A DNA stretch of 27,197 nt from JBOZRQ01 sp050789255 (GTDB lineage Bacteria > Bacillota > Sulfobacillia > Symbiobacteriales > Symbiobacteriaceae): the NCBI GenBank assembly GCA_050789255.1, contig JBOZRQ010000036.1, forward strand, positions 1-27,197, read 5' to 3'. The notes below the pieces were generated by a model. The model saw only the letters and a program-made list of their open reading frames with translations, ran no database searches and had not been told where the DNA came from. The position numbers and the translations under genes are program-made. This document shows positions 14,697 through 21,756 of the stretch, piece by piece. Position 1 is the first letter of the stretch. Each line of letters opens with the position of its first letter.

Positions 14697-15179
14697 CTAC
14701 CCGTTATTTCTGCTCTGATTTAGCTGCATCTGATAGTAGACCGCGCAGGCCAGCGCTGCCGCCACAAGCCAGGGCAGGCCATCGACTTGGATATCTACGT
14801 CCTTCCCGACCCAGCCTCCGCCGAGGCGCCCTCGCAGCCGGCCGCCCGCCTCGCAGTCGAGGTTAACGTCGAACCCGACCATGCCGCCGCCCACCCGACC
14901 TGTGACCCGGCCGTCCAGTTGCTGAAGGTCGAGGTCCCGCCCAATGGTCTCACCGCCCATGCGCCCGGTCAGTGAAGTGGCCGTCACCTGGCAGACCAGA
15001 TCCTTGCCATCGAAGGAGCCACCCCAGCGCCCGGCCAGGCTGGAGCCGTCCAATGTCATGTTGATATCCTTACCGGCGAAGTTGCCGCCCATGCGGCCCG
15101 TGAGAACCCCGTCGCCATACTCCACGTGCAGGTCGTTGCCTACGATGCCTCCGCCGATACGTCCGTGAATCCCCGCCAT
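14697..15179 (-). CDS. Six-fold 22-residue repeat protein with C-terminal membrane anchor
   Basis: A 160-residue protein built of six tandem repeats starting at about residues 6, 28, 50, 72, 94 and 117 (period 22, once 23). The pattern is G-R-x-G-G-x3-G-x-D followed by alternating hydrophobic residues (GRMGGNFAGKDINMTLDG; GRVGGGMVGFDVNLDCEA). Such spacing suggests a small beta-solenoid with glycine turns. A hydrophobic helix (about 136-152, WLVAAALACAVYYQM) and a short polar tail end the protein, giving a tail-anchored layout with no N-terminal signal peptide. The ATG at 15179 has AAGGGGG nine bases upstream; the open frame to 15254 is discarded. I do not recognise a family. It has its own terminator and lies downstream of the HD-GYP gene, whose terminator separates them. 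Confidence 0.8.
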   Translation of the reverse strand: MAGIHGRIGGGIVGNDLHVEYGDGVLTGRMGGNFAGKDINMTLDGSSLAGRWGGSFDGKDLVCQVTATSLTGRMGGETIGRDLDLQQLDGRVTGRVGGGMVGFDVNLDCEAGGRLRGRLGGGWVGKDVDIQVDGLPWLVAAALACAVYYQMQLNQSRNNG

Positions 15180-15241
15180 GATCAGCAACCCCCTTCGGAT
15201 AGAAGACGCGCCCATGCTCGGTTTCGTTCGAGCGGAGCAAT

Positions 15242-15271
15242 AACGGCCTGCCACACCCGTGGCAGGCCGTT
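15242..15271 (-). terminator. Rho-independent terminator of the HD-GYP gene
   Basis: A perfect 13-base stem AACGGCCTGCCAC/GTGGCAGGCCGTT with a four-base loop, seven bases after the HD-GYP stop. On the minus strand it is followed by TTATTG. Confidence 0.8.
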
Positions 15272-15277
15272 GGCACG

Positions 15278-16387
15278 CTACTCGTTCCCCATCCGCATCA
15301 TCGTTTCGATGAAGGCGGCGGCGCAGGTGGGATCCAGGTGTCCGGTCCCCATCGAGTTGATCTCCGCCAAGGCTTCCTCTTTGGTCAGGGCCTTCTTGTT
15401 GGGCCTGGGCGTGGTCATCCGAACGAAGGTGTCGGCCACCGCCACAATGCGAGCGAACTGATGGGGTTGCTCACCGCCCAGGTGATCCGGGTAGCCCTGC
15501 CCATCCGGCCGCTCATGATGATGACGCGCCACTGCCACAGCCTCCGTCAGCGCCGAGGAGCGGACCTTGCTGAGCATCTCCGCACCAATGCTAGTATGCG
15601 ACCGCAGCACCGTCTCCTCTTCGGGGGTGAGCGGGATGACCTTCTTAATGATCGGGTCGGGGATGCCGACCTTGCCAATGTCGTGGAGCAGGGCGGCCCG
15701 GCGCAGGCGCTCGAGCTCTTCGGCGCCCAATCCCAGGGCCTTCCCAAGGATCACCGAGTACTCCGCCACCTTTGCGGAATGGCCGGCGTTGTACGGGTCC
15801 CGGGAGTCCAGCGCCGCCGTGACCACCTCGACCAGGCCGTTGGCCAGCCGTTCCTGCTGCTGCAGGAGCAAGCTGCTGTCCAGGATGAGCGATGCCTGCC
15901 CAGCCAGGGCCTGCAGCAGGTAAAGGTCATCTTCATTAAACAGGGCGTTGCCCTGCTTGTTGATGATCTGGAGCGACCCCAGGCGCCGTCCGCGGGCGGT
16001 CAGCGGGGTGCAAATGATCGAGCGGGTGTAGAAACCAGTCGCATTGTCGAACCGCTGCGCCCAGCGCGGGTGGCTGTGCACATCGCCGATCAGCAGGGGC
16101 TGCCCGGCTTGGAAGACACGGCCAGCCACGCCTTCGCCCGGGGCGAGGCGCATTTTCGCCAGCTGCTCCTTGCCGGCGCCGCCAATGATCACGACCGGCG
16201 CCAGGTTCTGCTGCTCGTCGGCCAGCCACAGAGTGCCCGCCTCACCGTGGCACAGCCCGATCGCCTGCTGGACCACCCGGGTGAGGACCATGTTCAGACG
16301 AAGATCCTGGGCAATAGCGGTGGTGGCCTCCAGGAGGGAACTCAAGTCGTTCACCAGCCGTTTGAGGCGTTCGATTTCGCTGCTCAT
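15278..16387 (-). CDS. GAF and HD-GYP domain protein, probable cyclic-di-GMP phosphodiesterase
   Basis: A 369-residue cytoplasmic signalling protein. A short N-terminal coiled segment leads to a GAF domain (about 20-170) that may bind a small ligand. A connecting helix (about 170-190) leads to an HD-GYP domain (about 185-355). Metal-binding motifs are intact: H203, the H235-D236 pair in LLHDIGKVGIP, H264, and HHERPDGQGYP at 290-300. The later signature normally close to ADxFDAhT is ADTFVRMTTPRPNKKAL here, so the FDA part is changed while the Asp ligand (D319) is kept. Hydrolysis of c-di-GMP is likely but not certain. The start ATG at 16387 has AGGGTGGG upstream. Confidence 0.9.
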   Translation of the reverse strand: MSSEIERLKRLVNDLSSLLEATTAIAQDLRLNMVLTRVVQQAIGLCHGEAGTLWLADEQQNLAPVVIIGGAGKEQLAKMRLAPGEGVAGRVFQAGQPLLIGDVHSHPRWAQRFDNATGFYTRSIICTPLTARGRRLGSLQIINKQGNALFNEDDLYLLQALAGQASLILDSSLLLQQQERLANGLVEVVTAALDSRDPYNAGHSAKVAEYSVILGKALGLGAEELERLRRAALLHDIGKVGIPDPIIKKVIPLTPEEETVLRSHTSIGAEMLSKVRSSALTEAVAVARHHHERPDGQGYPDHLGGEQPHQFARIVAVADTFVRMTTPRPNKKALTKEEALAEINSMGTGHLDPTCAAAFIETMMRMGNE

Positions 16388-16411
16388 GTTGCACCCACCC
16401 TAAATACGCGC

Positions 16412-16439
16412 GGTATAGACCATTGAACTATTACAACAA
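16412..16439 (-). promoter_or_regulatory. Weak candidate promoter of the HD-GYP gene
   Basis: Minus strand: TTGTTG (16439-16434), a 16-base spacer, then TATACC (16417-16412), about 25 bases before the ATG. Confidence 0.35.
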
Positions 16440-16490
16440 GACCGACTCGTTGCCCTCCCATTCTGTGCGCAAAAAGATTCGACAAGCCGG

Positions 16491-16523
16491 AAAAAGCTCA
16501 GCCCCGACCTCCCGGCCGGGGCT
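16491..16523 (-). terminator. Terminator-like hairpin at the left edge of the 16.5-kb structured region
   Basis: Stem AGCCCCG/CGGGGCT (16500-16506 with 16517-16523). On the minus strand it is followed closely by five Ts (16495-16491). No protein gene ends just before it, so it could end a non-coding transcript from 16545-16763. Confidence 0.55.
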
Positions 16524-16544
16524 CAATGTAATCACAAGGCGGAT

Positions 16545-16763
16545 GGCCTGGGGCATAAAGGCGTTCGACGCATCCATCGGCGACCTGCAAAGCAGGGCTC
16601 CAAGGAGCCGTACCCAAGGAGGAGGCGTCAGGAGGACGCCTCCGACCCCCTTAACGGGCCGCCTGCGTTCAGGACGAACGTCAGGCGGCCCCGGCTCCTT
16701 GGAGGCGTGCGTCAATTCGACCCGAGGAGCCGATGAAGCGGCGGCGCCGTTATGCACCGGGCC
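16545..16763. ncRNA. Candidate large structured RNA or foldback element
   Basis: Nested complementary segments cover the whole stretch. GGCCTGGGGCATAA (16545-16558) pairs with 16750-16763: 12 Watson-Crick pairs plus one G-U on the plus strand. GGCG (16560-16563) pairs with CGCC. CATCGGC (16575-16581) pairs with GCCGATG (16729-16735). A hairpin CCTGC-AAA-GCAGG lies at 16584-16596. CTCCAAGGAGCCG (16598-16610) pairs with 16692-16704 without mismatch. That stem closes a three-way junction of two hairpins: a 9-base stem (16621-16643) and a 15-base stem with one bulge (16656-16691). No known RNA family was recognised. The T-runs of both flanking hairpins point to minus-strand transcription. Together with those hairpins it fills the gene-free stretch 16388-16808. 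Confidence 0.5.
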
Positions 16764-16776
16764 ACACCAAAACTGA

Positions 16777-16801
16777 AGCCCCGACCAGAAAGGTCGGGGC
16801 T
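16777..16801 (-). terminator. Rho-independent terminator of the RRM gene
   Basis: A perfect 10-base stem AGCCCCGACC/GGTCGGGGCT with loop AGAAA, eight bases after the RRM stop on the minus strand and followed by TTTT. Its arms match the left hairpin at 16500-16523 in part. Confidence 0.8.
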
Positions 16802-16808
16802 GAGTGAG

Positions 16809-17114
16809 CTACATTCCAGGGCCACGTCGCATCCCGCCGCCGCCGCCGCCCCCGGCGCCCCCGCCCTGACGGGACTGGGCCTCGTTGACGGTCAGCGGAC
16901 GGCCGCCGTAGTCGTAGTTGTGGAGCTCGCTAATGGCCTTCTGGCCGGCTTCCCCATCCCGCATGTCCACAAAGCCGAACCCACGGGAACGACCGGTCTC
17001 ACGGTCGGTCACAATCCGGGAGTTCTCAACCTCCCCGTAGGGCTCGAACAGGGCACGGAGATCATCGGCGGTGGTGCGCCAGGGCAAGTTTCCAACGTAA
17101 ATGCTAAAGGTCAC
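16809..17114 (-). CDS. RRM-domain RNA-binding protein with glycine-rich tail
   Basis: A 101-residue protein with a single RNA recognition motif: RNP2 IYVGNL (5-10) and RNP1 RGFGFV (44-49), with aromatic residues that stack on RNA bases. A glycine/arginine tail (GGGAGGGGGGGMRRGPGM) follows. It resembles the small RRM proteins of cyanobacteria and some Firmicutes that act on RNA stability or in cold adaptation; the targets here are unknown. The start is GTG at 17114, with GAGGAGG ten bases upstream. A terminator and then a strongly structured intergenic region lie directly downstream. Confidence 0.93.
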   Translation of the reverse strand: MTFSIYVGNLPWRTTADDLRALFEPYGEVENSRIVTDRETGRSRGFGFVDMRDGEAGQKAISELHNYDYGGRPLTVNEAQSRQGGGAGGGGGGGMRRGPGM

Positions 17115-17241
17115 GGTACAGCAGCCTCCTCTGTTTCATGCGGCCCGGGCCTCAACACCCCGTGCGCCGCATGTCCTGACGGTTGAGATCATTGTGCGCT
17201 ACTGTTCGTGAATACACGCGTACAAATGTTGGATACCAGAT

Positions 17242-17445
17242 TCACGCGTGCTTAATCCAAATCACCGACCCCAACACGGGAATATGTAGCTCCGTGGCCC
17301 CCTCCTGCTTGGGGGTGAGGACCATAACCGCCAAGCCTTGGGTGGTGTAGACGCCCGCCAGCATGCCAACATACTCCTCACCGCCGGCGCGCACCCGCAC
17401 CTCTTTCCCGACGCATTTCTCAATCGGCGTATAGGCTGCGAACAA
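17242..17445 (-). CDS. Small Sm-like/SH3-like barrel protein, unknown function
   Basis: A 67-residue protein. VGKEVRVRAGGEEYVGMLAGVYTTQGLAVMVLTP has the pattern of strongly bent strands seen in Sm/Hfq or SH3-like barrels (G-K-x-V-x-V ... G-x-L-x-x-V). A final strand is LHIPVLGSVIWIKHA. I see no catalytic residues; the Sm relation is a weak pattern match. I chose the TTG at 17445, because AAGGAGG lies eight bases upstream; the open frame to 17568 would run into the start of the divergent tyrosine phenol-lyase gene. It is a single gene, divergent from tpl. Confidence 0.65.
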   Translation of the reverse strand: MFAAYTPIEKCVGKEVRVRAGGEEYVGMLAGVYTTQGLAVMVLTPKQEGATELHIPVLGSVIWIKHA

Positions 17446-17502
17446 ATCAAATCCCTCCTTTTTCACTGTTATGCTTCGATGCTTTATTTTGGTAAAAGTG
17501 AC

Positions 17503-17531
17503 TTGCCGTTGCAGGATCGGGCGCACATACT
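17503..17531 (+). promoter_or_regulatory. Candidate promoter of tyrosine phenol-lyase
   Basis: TTGCCG (17503-17508), a 17-base spacer, then CATACT (17526-17531), each matching four of six consensus bases. An alternative is the extended -10 TGGTAGAAT at 17534-17542, which would leave a leader of only about 18 bases. Confidence 0.4.
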
Positions 17532-17566
17532 GGTGGTAGAATTCCAGGCAGCAGGAGGGAATTCCC

Positions 17567-18967
17567 ATGCAACGCCCATTCGCAGAGCCCTACAAGATCA
17601 AGGCTGTTGAACCCCTTCGCATCCCGACACGAGAGCAGCGGGAACAGGCCATTGTGGAAGCCGGCTATAACACCTTTCTCCTCCGCAGCGACGACGTATA
17701 CATCGACCTGCTGACCGACAGCGGCACCTCCGCCATGAGCGACCGCCAGTGGGGCGCCCTCATGATGGGCGATGAAGCCTATGCCGGCGCCCGCTCCTTC
17801 TTTAAGTTCGAGAAGGCTGTCCAAGAGATTTACGGCTTCAAGTATGTGGTCCCCACCCACCAGGGCCGCGGCGCCGAGCACCTGATCTCCCGAATTCTGA
17901 TCAAGCCCGGCATGTACGTGCCCGGCAATATGTACTTTACCACGACCCGGGCCCATCAGGAGATGGCCGGCGGCACCTTCGTCGACATCGTGATCGATGA
18001 GGCCCATGACTCCCAGGCTGAGCATCCCTTCAAGGGCAACTGCGACTTGAAAAAGCTCCAGGCGCTGATCGACCGGGTGGGCCCGGAGAACATCCCCTAT
18101 GTCAACGTGGCCGTCACGGTCAACCTGGCGGGCGGGCAGCCCGTCTCCATGCAGAACCTGCGGGAGGTTCACGCGCTCTGCAAGCGGTACGGCATCCGGG
18201 TCTGGTCGGATGCCACCCGCTGCGTAGAGAACGCCTTCTTCATTCAGGAGCGCGAGCCGGGCTACGAGCACATCCCCATCCGGGCGATCCTCCGGGAGAT
18301 GATGTCCTACTTCGACGGCTGCACCATGTCCGGCAAGAAGGACTGCCTGGTCAACATCGGCGGATTCCTGGCCATGAACGACGAGTGGATCCTGCAGCAG
18401 GCCCGTGAGCAGGTCGTGATCTTCGAGGGCATGCCCACCTACGGCGGCCTGGCCGGGCGCGACATGGAGGCCATGGCCCAGGGCATCTACGAAATGGTGG
18501 ATGACGACTACATCGCCCACCGAATCTATCAGGTACGATACCTCGGCCAGCAGCTGATCGACGCCGGTGTGCCCGTGGTCCGGCCGATTGGCGGCCACGC
18601 TGTCTTCCTGGACGCCCGCCGCTTCCTGCCCCACCTGGACCAGGAGCAGTTCCCGGCCCAGGCCCTGGCCGCCGCCCTCTACCTCGACAGCGGCGTCCGG
18701 GCCATGGAGCGGGGCATCGTATCCGCAGGCCGTGATTCCAAGACCGGCCAGAACCGCCGTCCCAACCTGGAACTGGTCCGCCTGACCATCCCCCGCCGGG
18801 TCTACACCGACCGTCACATGGATGTCGTGGCCTACTCGGTCAAGCACCTCTACGAGCACCGGGACGAAATCCCCGGGCTCAAGATGGTCTACGAGCCGCC
18901 CACCCTGCGCTTCTTCACCGCCCGGTTTGAGCCGCTTCCGGTGCACGCCCCCGTCCTGACCGACTGA
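17567..18967 (+). CDS. tpl: Tyrosine phenol-lyase (beta-tyrosinase)
   Basis: A 466-residue PLP enzyme that splits tyrosine into phenol, pyruvate and ammonia. It can be told from its paralogue tryptophanase by the segments NMYFTTTR (121-128), DATRCVENAFFI, TMSGKKDCLVNIGG (PLP lysine K258), MERGIVSAGR with the tyrosine-specific Met-Glu-Arg, RLTIPRRVYT and LRFFTARF. All match tyrosine phenol-lyases of Citrobacter and, from memory, Symbiobacterium. The length is normal (about 456-466). The ATG at 17567 has GGAGGG upstream. It is monocistronic, closed by a strong terminator. The kynurenine formamidase-like gene 5.4 kb downstream also acts on aromatic amino acid breakdown, but the two are not linked in an operon. 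Confidence 0.95.
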   Translation: MQRPFAEPYKIKAVEPLRIPTREQREQAIVEAGYNTFLLRSDDVYIDLLTDSGTSAMSDRQWGALMMGDEAYAGARSFFKFEKAVQEIYGFKYVVPTHQGRGAEHLISRILIKPGMYVPGNMYFTTTRAHQEMAGGTFVDIVIDEAHDSQAEHPFKGNCDLKKLQALIDRVGPENIPYVNVAVTVNLAGGQPVSMQNLREVHALCKRYGIRVWSDATRCVENAFFIQEREPGYEHIPIRAILREMMSYFDGCTMSGKKDCLVNIGGFLAMNDEWILQQAREQVVIFEGMPTYGGLAGRDMEAMAQGIYEMVDDDYIAHRIYQVRYLGQQLIDAGVPVVRPIGGHAVFLDARRFLPHLDQEQFPAQALAAALYLDSGVRAMERGIVSAGRDSKTGQNRRPNLELVRLTIPRRVYTDRHMDVVAYSVKHLYEHRDEIPGLKMVYEPPTLRFFTARFEPLPVHAPVLTD

Positions 18968-18973
18968 TCGTTT

Positions 18974-19002
18974 AGCCCGGCGCCTCCCCCAGGCGCCGGG
19001 CT
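18974..19002 (+). terminator. Rho-independent terminator of tpl
   Basis: A perfect 12-base stem AGCCCGGCGCCT/AGGCGCCGGGCT with loop CCCCC, six bases after the stop, followed by GTGTTA. Confidence 0.8.
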
Positions 19003-19003
19003 G

Positions 19004-19012
19004 TGTTACAAT
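19004..19012 (+). promoter_or_regulatory. Candidate extended -10 promoter
   Basis: TGTTACAAT fits an extended -10 (TGnTACAAT, five of six). It starts just beyond the tpl terminator stem and 30 bases before the DUF6526 gene. There is no -35 match in the GC stem upstream. Confidence 0.35.
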
Positions 19013-19041
19013 GGGGGCAGAACGCCAAAGGAGTGTCTTCC

Positions 19042-19485
19042 ATGGGCAAGAAACCCCCGCAGAACTACGAGAACCACCGGCAGATCCTGCCCATCCACCA
19101 CTACGTTCTCATGCCGTTGAGCCTGATCACCTTGATCATCGCCGCCGTCCGCATCGTGCAGAACCTGGGCAATGGCACATTCTCCAGTGCTGACCTCATC
19201 TTTGGGCTGCTGGCCTTCATGGCGGCCCTGGTGGCCCTCCTCGCCCGTCGGAGCGGGCTGGTTGCCCAGGACCGGGCGATCCGGGCCGAGGAGAACCTGC
19301 GCCATTTCATTCTGACCGGCAGGGCGCTCGACCCGCGCCTCACCATCCGCCAGATCACCGCCCTGCGCTTCGCCTCCGATGAAGAGTTCCCCGCCCTGGC
19401 TGCCCAGGCCGCCGAGGCTGGAATGCGGCCCGACGACATCAAGAAGGCGGTTCGCGACTGGCGCCCGGACTACCACCGGGTATAG
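19042..19485 (+). CDS. DUF6526 family membrane protein
   Basis: A 147-residue protein. The N-terminus, PPQNYENHRQILPIHHYVLMP, carries the QNYxNHxxxxPxxH pattern of DUF6526. Two transmembrane helices (about 25-46 and 53-71) follow, then a soluble helical C-terminal half. The function of the family is unknown. The ATG at 19042 has AAAGGAG eight bases upstream. Its end overlaps the convergent peptidase gene by 16 bases, with no terminator between them. Confidence 0.8.
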   Translation: MGKKPPQNYENHRQILPIHHYVLMPLSLITLIIAAVRIVQNLGNGTFSSADLIFGLLAFMAALVALLARRSGLVAQDRAIRAEENLRHFILTGRALDPRLTIRQITALRFASDEEFPALAAQAAEAGMRPDDIKKAVRDWRPDYHRV

Positions 19486-20795
19486 GCGCCGAATCGCTGA
19501 AGGAGCAAGATCTGGTGCCCAATCCCACGCTCGAGGTCGGTCAGCCGGATCGACTCGTCCGGCCCGTGAGCCTGGCTTCCAAACCAGCCACAGCCAGTGC
19601 TGACAATCGGCAGATGGAGGGCCCGGGCTACCAGGTACATCGGTCCGGTGCCTGCCGAGGACGGATGGAAGACCGGCTCGGCGCCCCAGGCCTGGCGGGC
19701 GGTCTCCCGAACCAGGCCCACGAAGGGATGCGCCGGGTCAGTCCTAAAGGCAGGCATGCCGCTCAACAGCTCCACCTCTATGTCCGGGAAACCCCGGGTG
19801 TAGAGGTGGCGCCTTACTTTATGGGCGATGTCGACCGGGTCCTGGTCGGGCACCAGCCGGCAGTCCAGTTTGGCCTGAGCTCTCCCAGGGAGCACTGTGT
19901 GGGCGCCGCCCCCCAGATGGCCGGCCTCCAGCCCGCAGATCGTGCACGTAGGCTCGAAGCAGAGTGCGTGGACCGGGTCCCGTTCGTTCAGCAAGGGGCG
20001 CTTCAGGGCCAGGTGGGCCCGGAGCGCCTTCTTGTCAAAGGGGATCTGGCTGGCGAGCCTGCGGGCTTCAAGGTCGGGGCGCCGCACCGTCTCGTAGAAG
20101 CCGTCCATCTGGATGCGCCCTGCCGCGTCCTTCAAGGTAGCCAGGGCTTGCACCAGGCGCCAGGCGGCCCCGTCCACCAGGGCGCCCATCCCAGAGTGCA
20201 GGTCGGTCGAGGCCGATTGGCAGCTCAGAAGCAAGAACGCCATGCCCTTCACGCCGCCGTACAGCTGCGGCCGGCCAGAGACATCCACGTCGCCGAACTC
20301 CCATACGCAGGCGTCGGCTGCGAAGAGGCTGCCGTGCCGGTCCAACACCTTCTGTAGGGTCGGGCTGCCGATCTCCTCCTCGCCTTCCACCAGGAATCGG
20401 ACCCGGCAGGGCAGGGCGCCCTGCTCCCGCAGTTTGCGCACCGCAGCAAGGCGGGCGATCAGCTCACCCTTGTTGTCGGCCGCACCACGGGCGTAGAGCT
20501 TCCCGCTGCGAATCTCGGCGGCGAAGGGAGGCGACGACCAGAGCCCCGGCGCCCCCACTGGCTGAACGTCGTAGTGGTTGTAGTAGAGCAGGGTGCGGTC
20601 GGCGCCTGCCTGCCCCGGGTCGAACCCAATGCTCACCACGGGGTTTCCGCCGCAGTCATCGAGGATCCGCACCCGCCCCCCGGCCTCCTGCCCCAGGGCC
20701 GCTACCAGTTCGGCGGCCTGCCGGATCCCGACTCCCTCGGCCGCTACGCTAGGCTGGCGGCAAAGCCGCTGCAGGTCGGCAACCGTCCGCTCCAT
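19470..20795 (-). CDS. M20 family metallopeptidase (dipeptidase/carboxypeptidase type)
   Basis: A 441-residue cytoplasmic di-zinc peptidase of the M20 (ArgE/DapE/carnosinase-like) family. Zinc ligands and catalytic residues are visible in LLYYNHYDVQPVG, YARGAADNKGE, LVEGEEEIGS and, near the C-terminus, GSQAHGPDESIRL. The central dimerisation (lid) domain starts near STDLHSGMGALVDGAAWRLV. It probably cleaves dipeptides or N-acylated amino acids; the exact substrate is unknown. The ATG at 20795 has AAAGGGGG eight bases upstream. A short frame with a stronger site starts at 20833 and overlaps this start. It converges on the DUF6526 gene. Confidence 0.93.
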   Translation of the reverse strand: MERTVADLQRLCRQPSVAAEGVGIRQAAELVAALGQEAGGRVRILDDCGGNPVVSIGFDPGQAGADRTLLYYNHYDVQPVGAPGLWSSPPFAAEIRSGKLYARGAADNKGELIARLAAVRKLREQGALPCRVRFLVEGEEEIGSPTLQKVLDRHGSLFAADACVWEFGDVDVSGRPQLYGGVKGMAFLLLSCQSASTDLHSGMGALVDGAAWRLVQALATLKDAAGRIQMDGFYETVRRPDLEARRLASQIPFDKKALRAHLALKRPLLNERDPVHALCFEPTCTICGLEAGHLGGGAHTVLPGRAQAKLDCRLVPDQDPVDIAHKVRRHLYTRGFPDIEVELLSGMPAFRTDPAHPFVGLVRETARQAWGAEPVFHPSSAGTGPMYLVARALHLPIVSTGCGWFGSQAHGPDESIRLTDLERGIGHQILLLQRFGAYTRW

Positions 20796-20916
20796 TGGCC
20801 TCGCCCCCTTTGCCTGCAATATTCCATAAGCATCACGTTCCTCCTCTGGGACAAAAACCGAACCGCCTGCATAGGATAGCCCTGACCTATTACCATCCCA
20901 AAGGAGTGAGCAGTGC

Positions 20917-21672
20917 GTGCAACAGCAGCCGGTCCCTCAGTACATACCGGGCGCTCAGGCGCCCCAGGCACAGGCCGCCCCCGTGGTGGGCGTCGCCGCT
21001 CCGACGGCCCCCGGCGGCGCCCAGCCCGGCGGGCAGTCGGCTGTGCCGCAGCAGTGGCAGCAGCGGATGGTGGCGATAGCCCGCCCTCTCGAGCAGACCA
21101 TACCGGGGTACCAGATCATGTCCTCGGTTCTGCAGGACCTGACTGCGGCTCAACCAGGCGCGGCCGCAGAGCTCCTACAGGCCTTTTGTCAGGCGCTCGC
21201 TGCGCAGGCCGCCGCCGTTGGTTCCGTACGGCGCTTCCTCTGCGGAGAGGCAGGCCAGCCGGTACTCGCCTCGCTGGCGGCCAACATCCACCGGTTCGCC
21301 AAGGCCCACGGAGAGATCCGGCCCCACCTGGAACGTGCGATGCTAGGCCTGTCGGGCGAGCAGCGGACCGCACTCGCCGGACTGACCCAGACCTTCATCA
21401 CCGCCGAGACCCAAATAAACCAGGCCGGCTCCCTGGTGCAGTCCACGGTGGGACCCCAGGTTTGGGAGGCCGTCCGGGTCCAAGTCTGGGAAGCCCCGGC
21501 TCCCGCCCCGGCACCGTGGCGGTCCAACGAATCGCATCAGCCGCCGCAGCCTCCCCAGTTTCCGCTGACCTGGCCCCACCAGACCACCCCGTCGACGCAG
21601 CCGTGGTGGCAGCAACTGCCCAGCACGCAGCCGCCGCCGGAGGGCGCCCCCCAGGACACCATCACCGCATAG
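20917..21672 (+). CDS. Pro/Gln-rich protein of unknown function
   Basis: A 251-residue protein. Its first 45 residues are rich in Pro, Gln and Ala (QQQPVPQYIPGAQAPQAQ). A predicted helical domain (about 46-180) with several amphipathic helices follows, and then a Pro/Gln/Trp-rich tail (QPPQPPQFPLTWPHQ; PWWQQLPSTQPPPEG). It has no signal peptide or membrane helix. The GTG at 20917 lies ten bases after AAGGAG. A GTG four bases earlier opens another frame, but that frame reads as an Arg/Gly/Pro shadow. I do not recognise a family; low-complexity ends around a helical core would suit a scaffold or spore/coat-type protein, but nothing shows this. Confidence 0.65.
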   Translation: MQQQPVPQYIPGAQAPQAQAAPVVGVAAPTAPGGAQPGGQSAVPQQWQQRMVAIARPLEQTIPGYQIMSSVLQDLTAAQPGAAAELLQAFCQALAAQAAAVGSVRRFLCGEAGQPVLASLAANIHRFAKAHGEIRPHLERAMLGLSGEQRTALAGLTQTFITAETQINQAGSLVQSTVGPQVWEAVRVQVWEAPAPAPAPWRSNESHQPPQPPQFPLTWPHQTTPSTQPWWQQLPSTQPPPEGAPQDTITA

Positions 21673-21756
21673 ATTGAACCACGGCCGCCCCACAAGGGCG
21701 GCCACTTCTGTTACCATGAAGGTGGCGGACACACAACGCAGAGGGGGCCACCGCAG

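Noticed and set aside
16431..16757. 108-codon minus-strand frame across the structured region
   Set aside because: It runs through nested inverted repeats with no clear ribosome binding site; the pairing explains the sequence better.
17447..18946. 499-codon minus-strand frame opposite tpl
   Set aside because: Tyrosine phenol-lyase on the plus strand is certain; the antisense frame has no domain.
20913..21677. Alternative frame over the Pro/Gln-rich gene
   Set aside because: It is Arg/Gly/Pro-rich and lacks structured segments; the frame starting at 20917 has amphipathic helices and normal codon positions.
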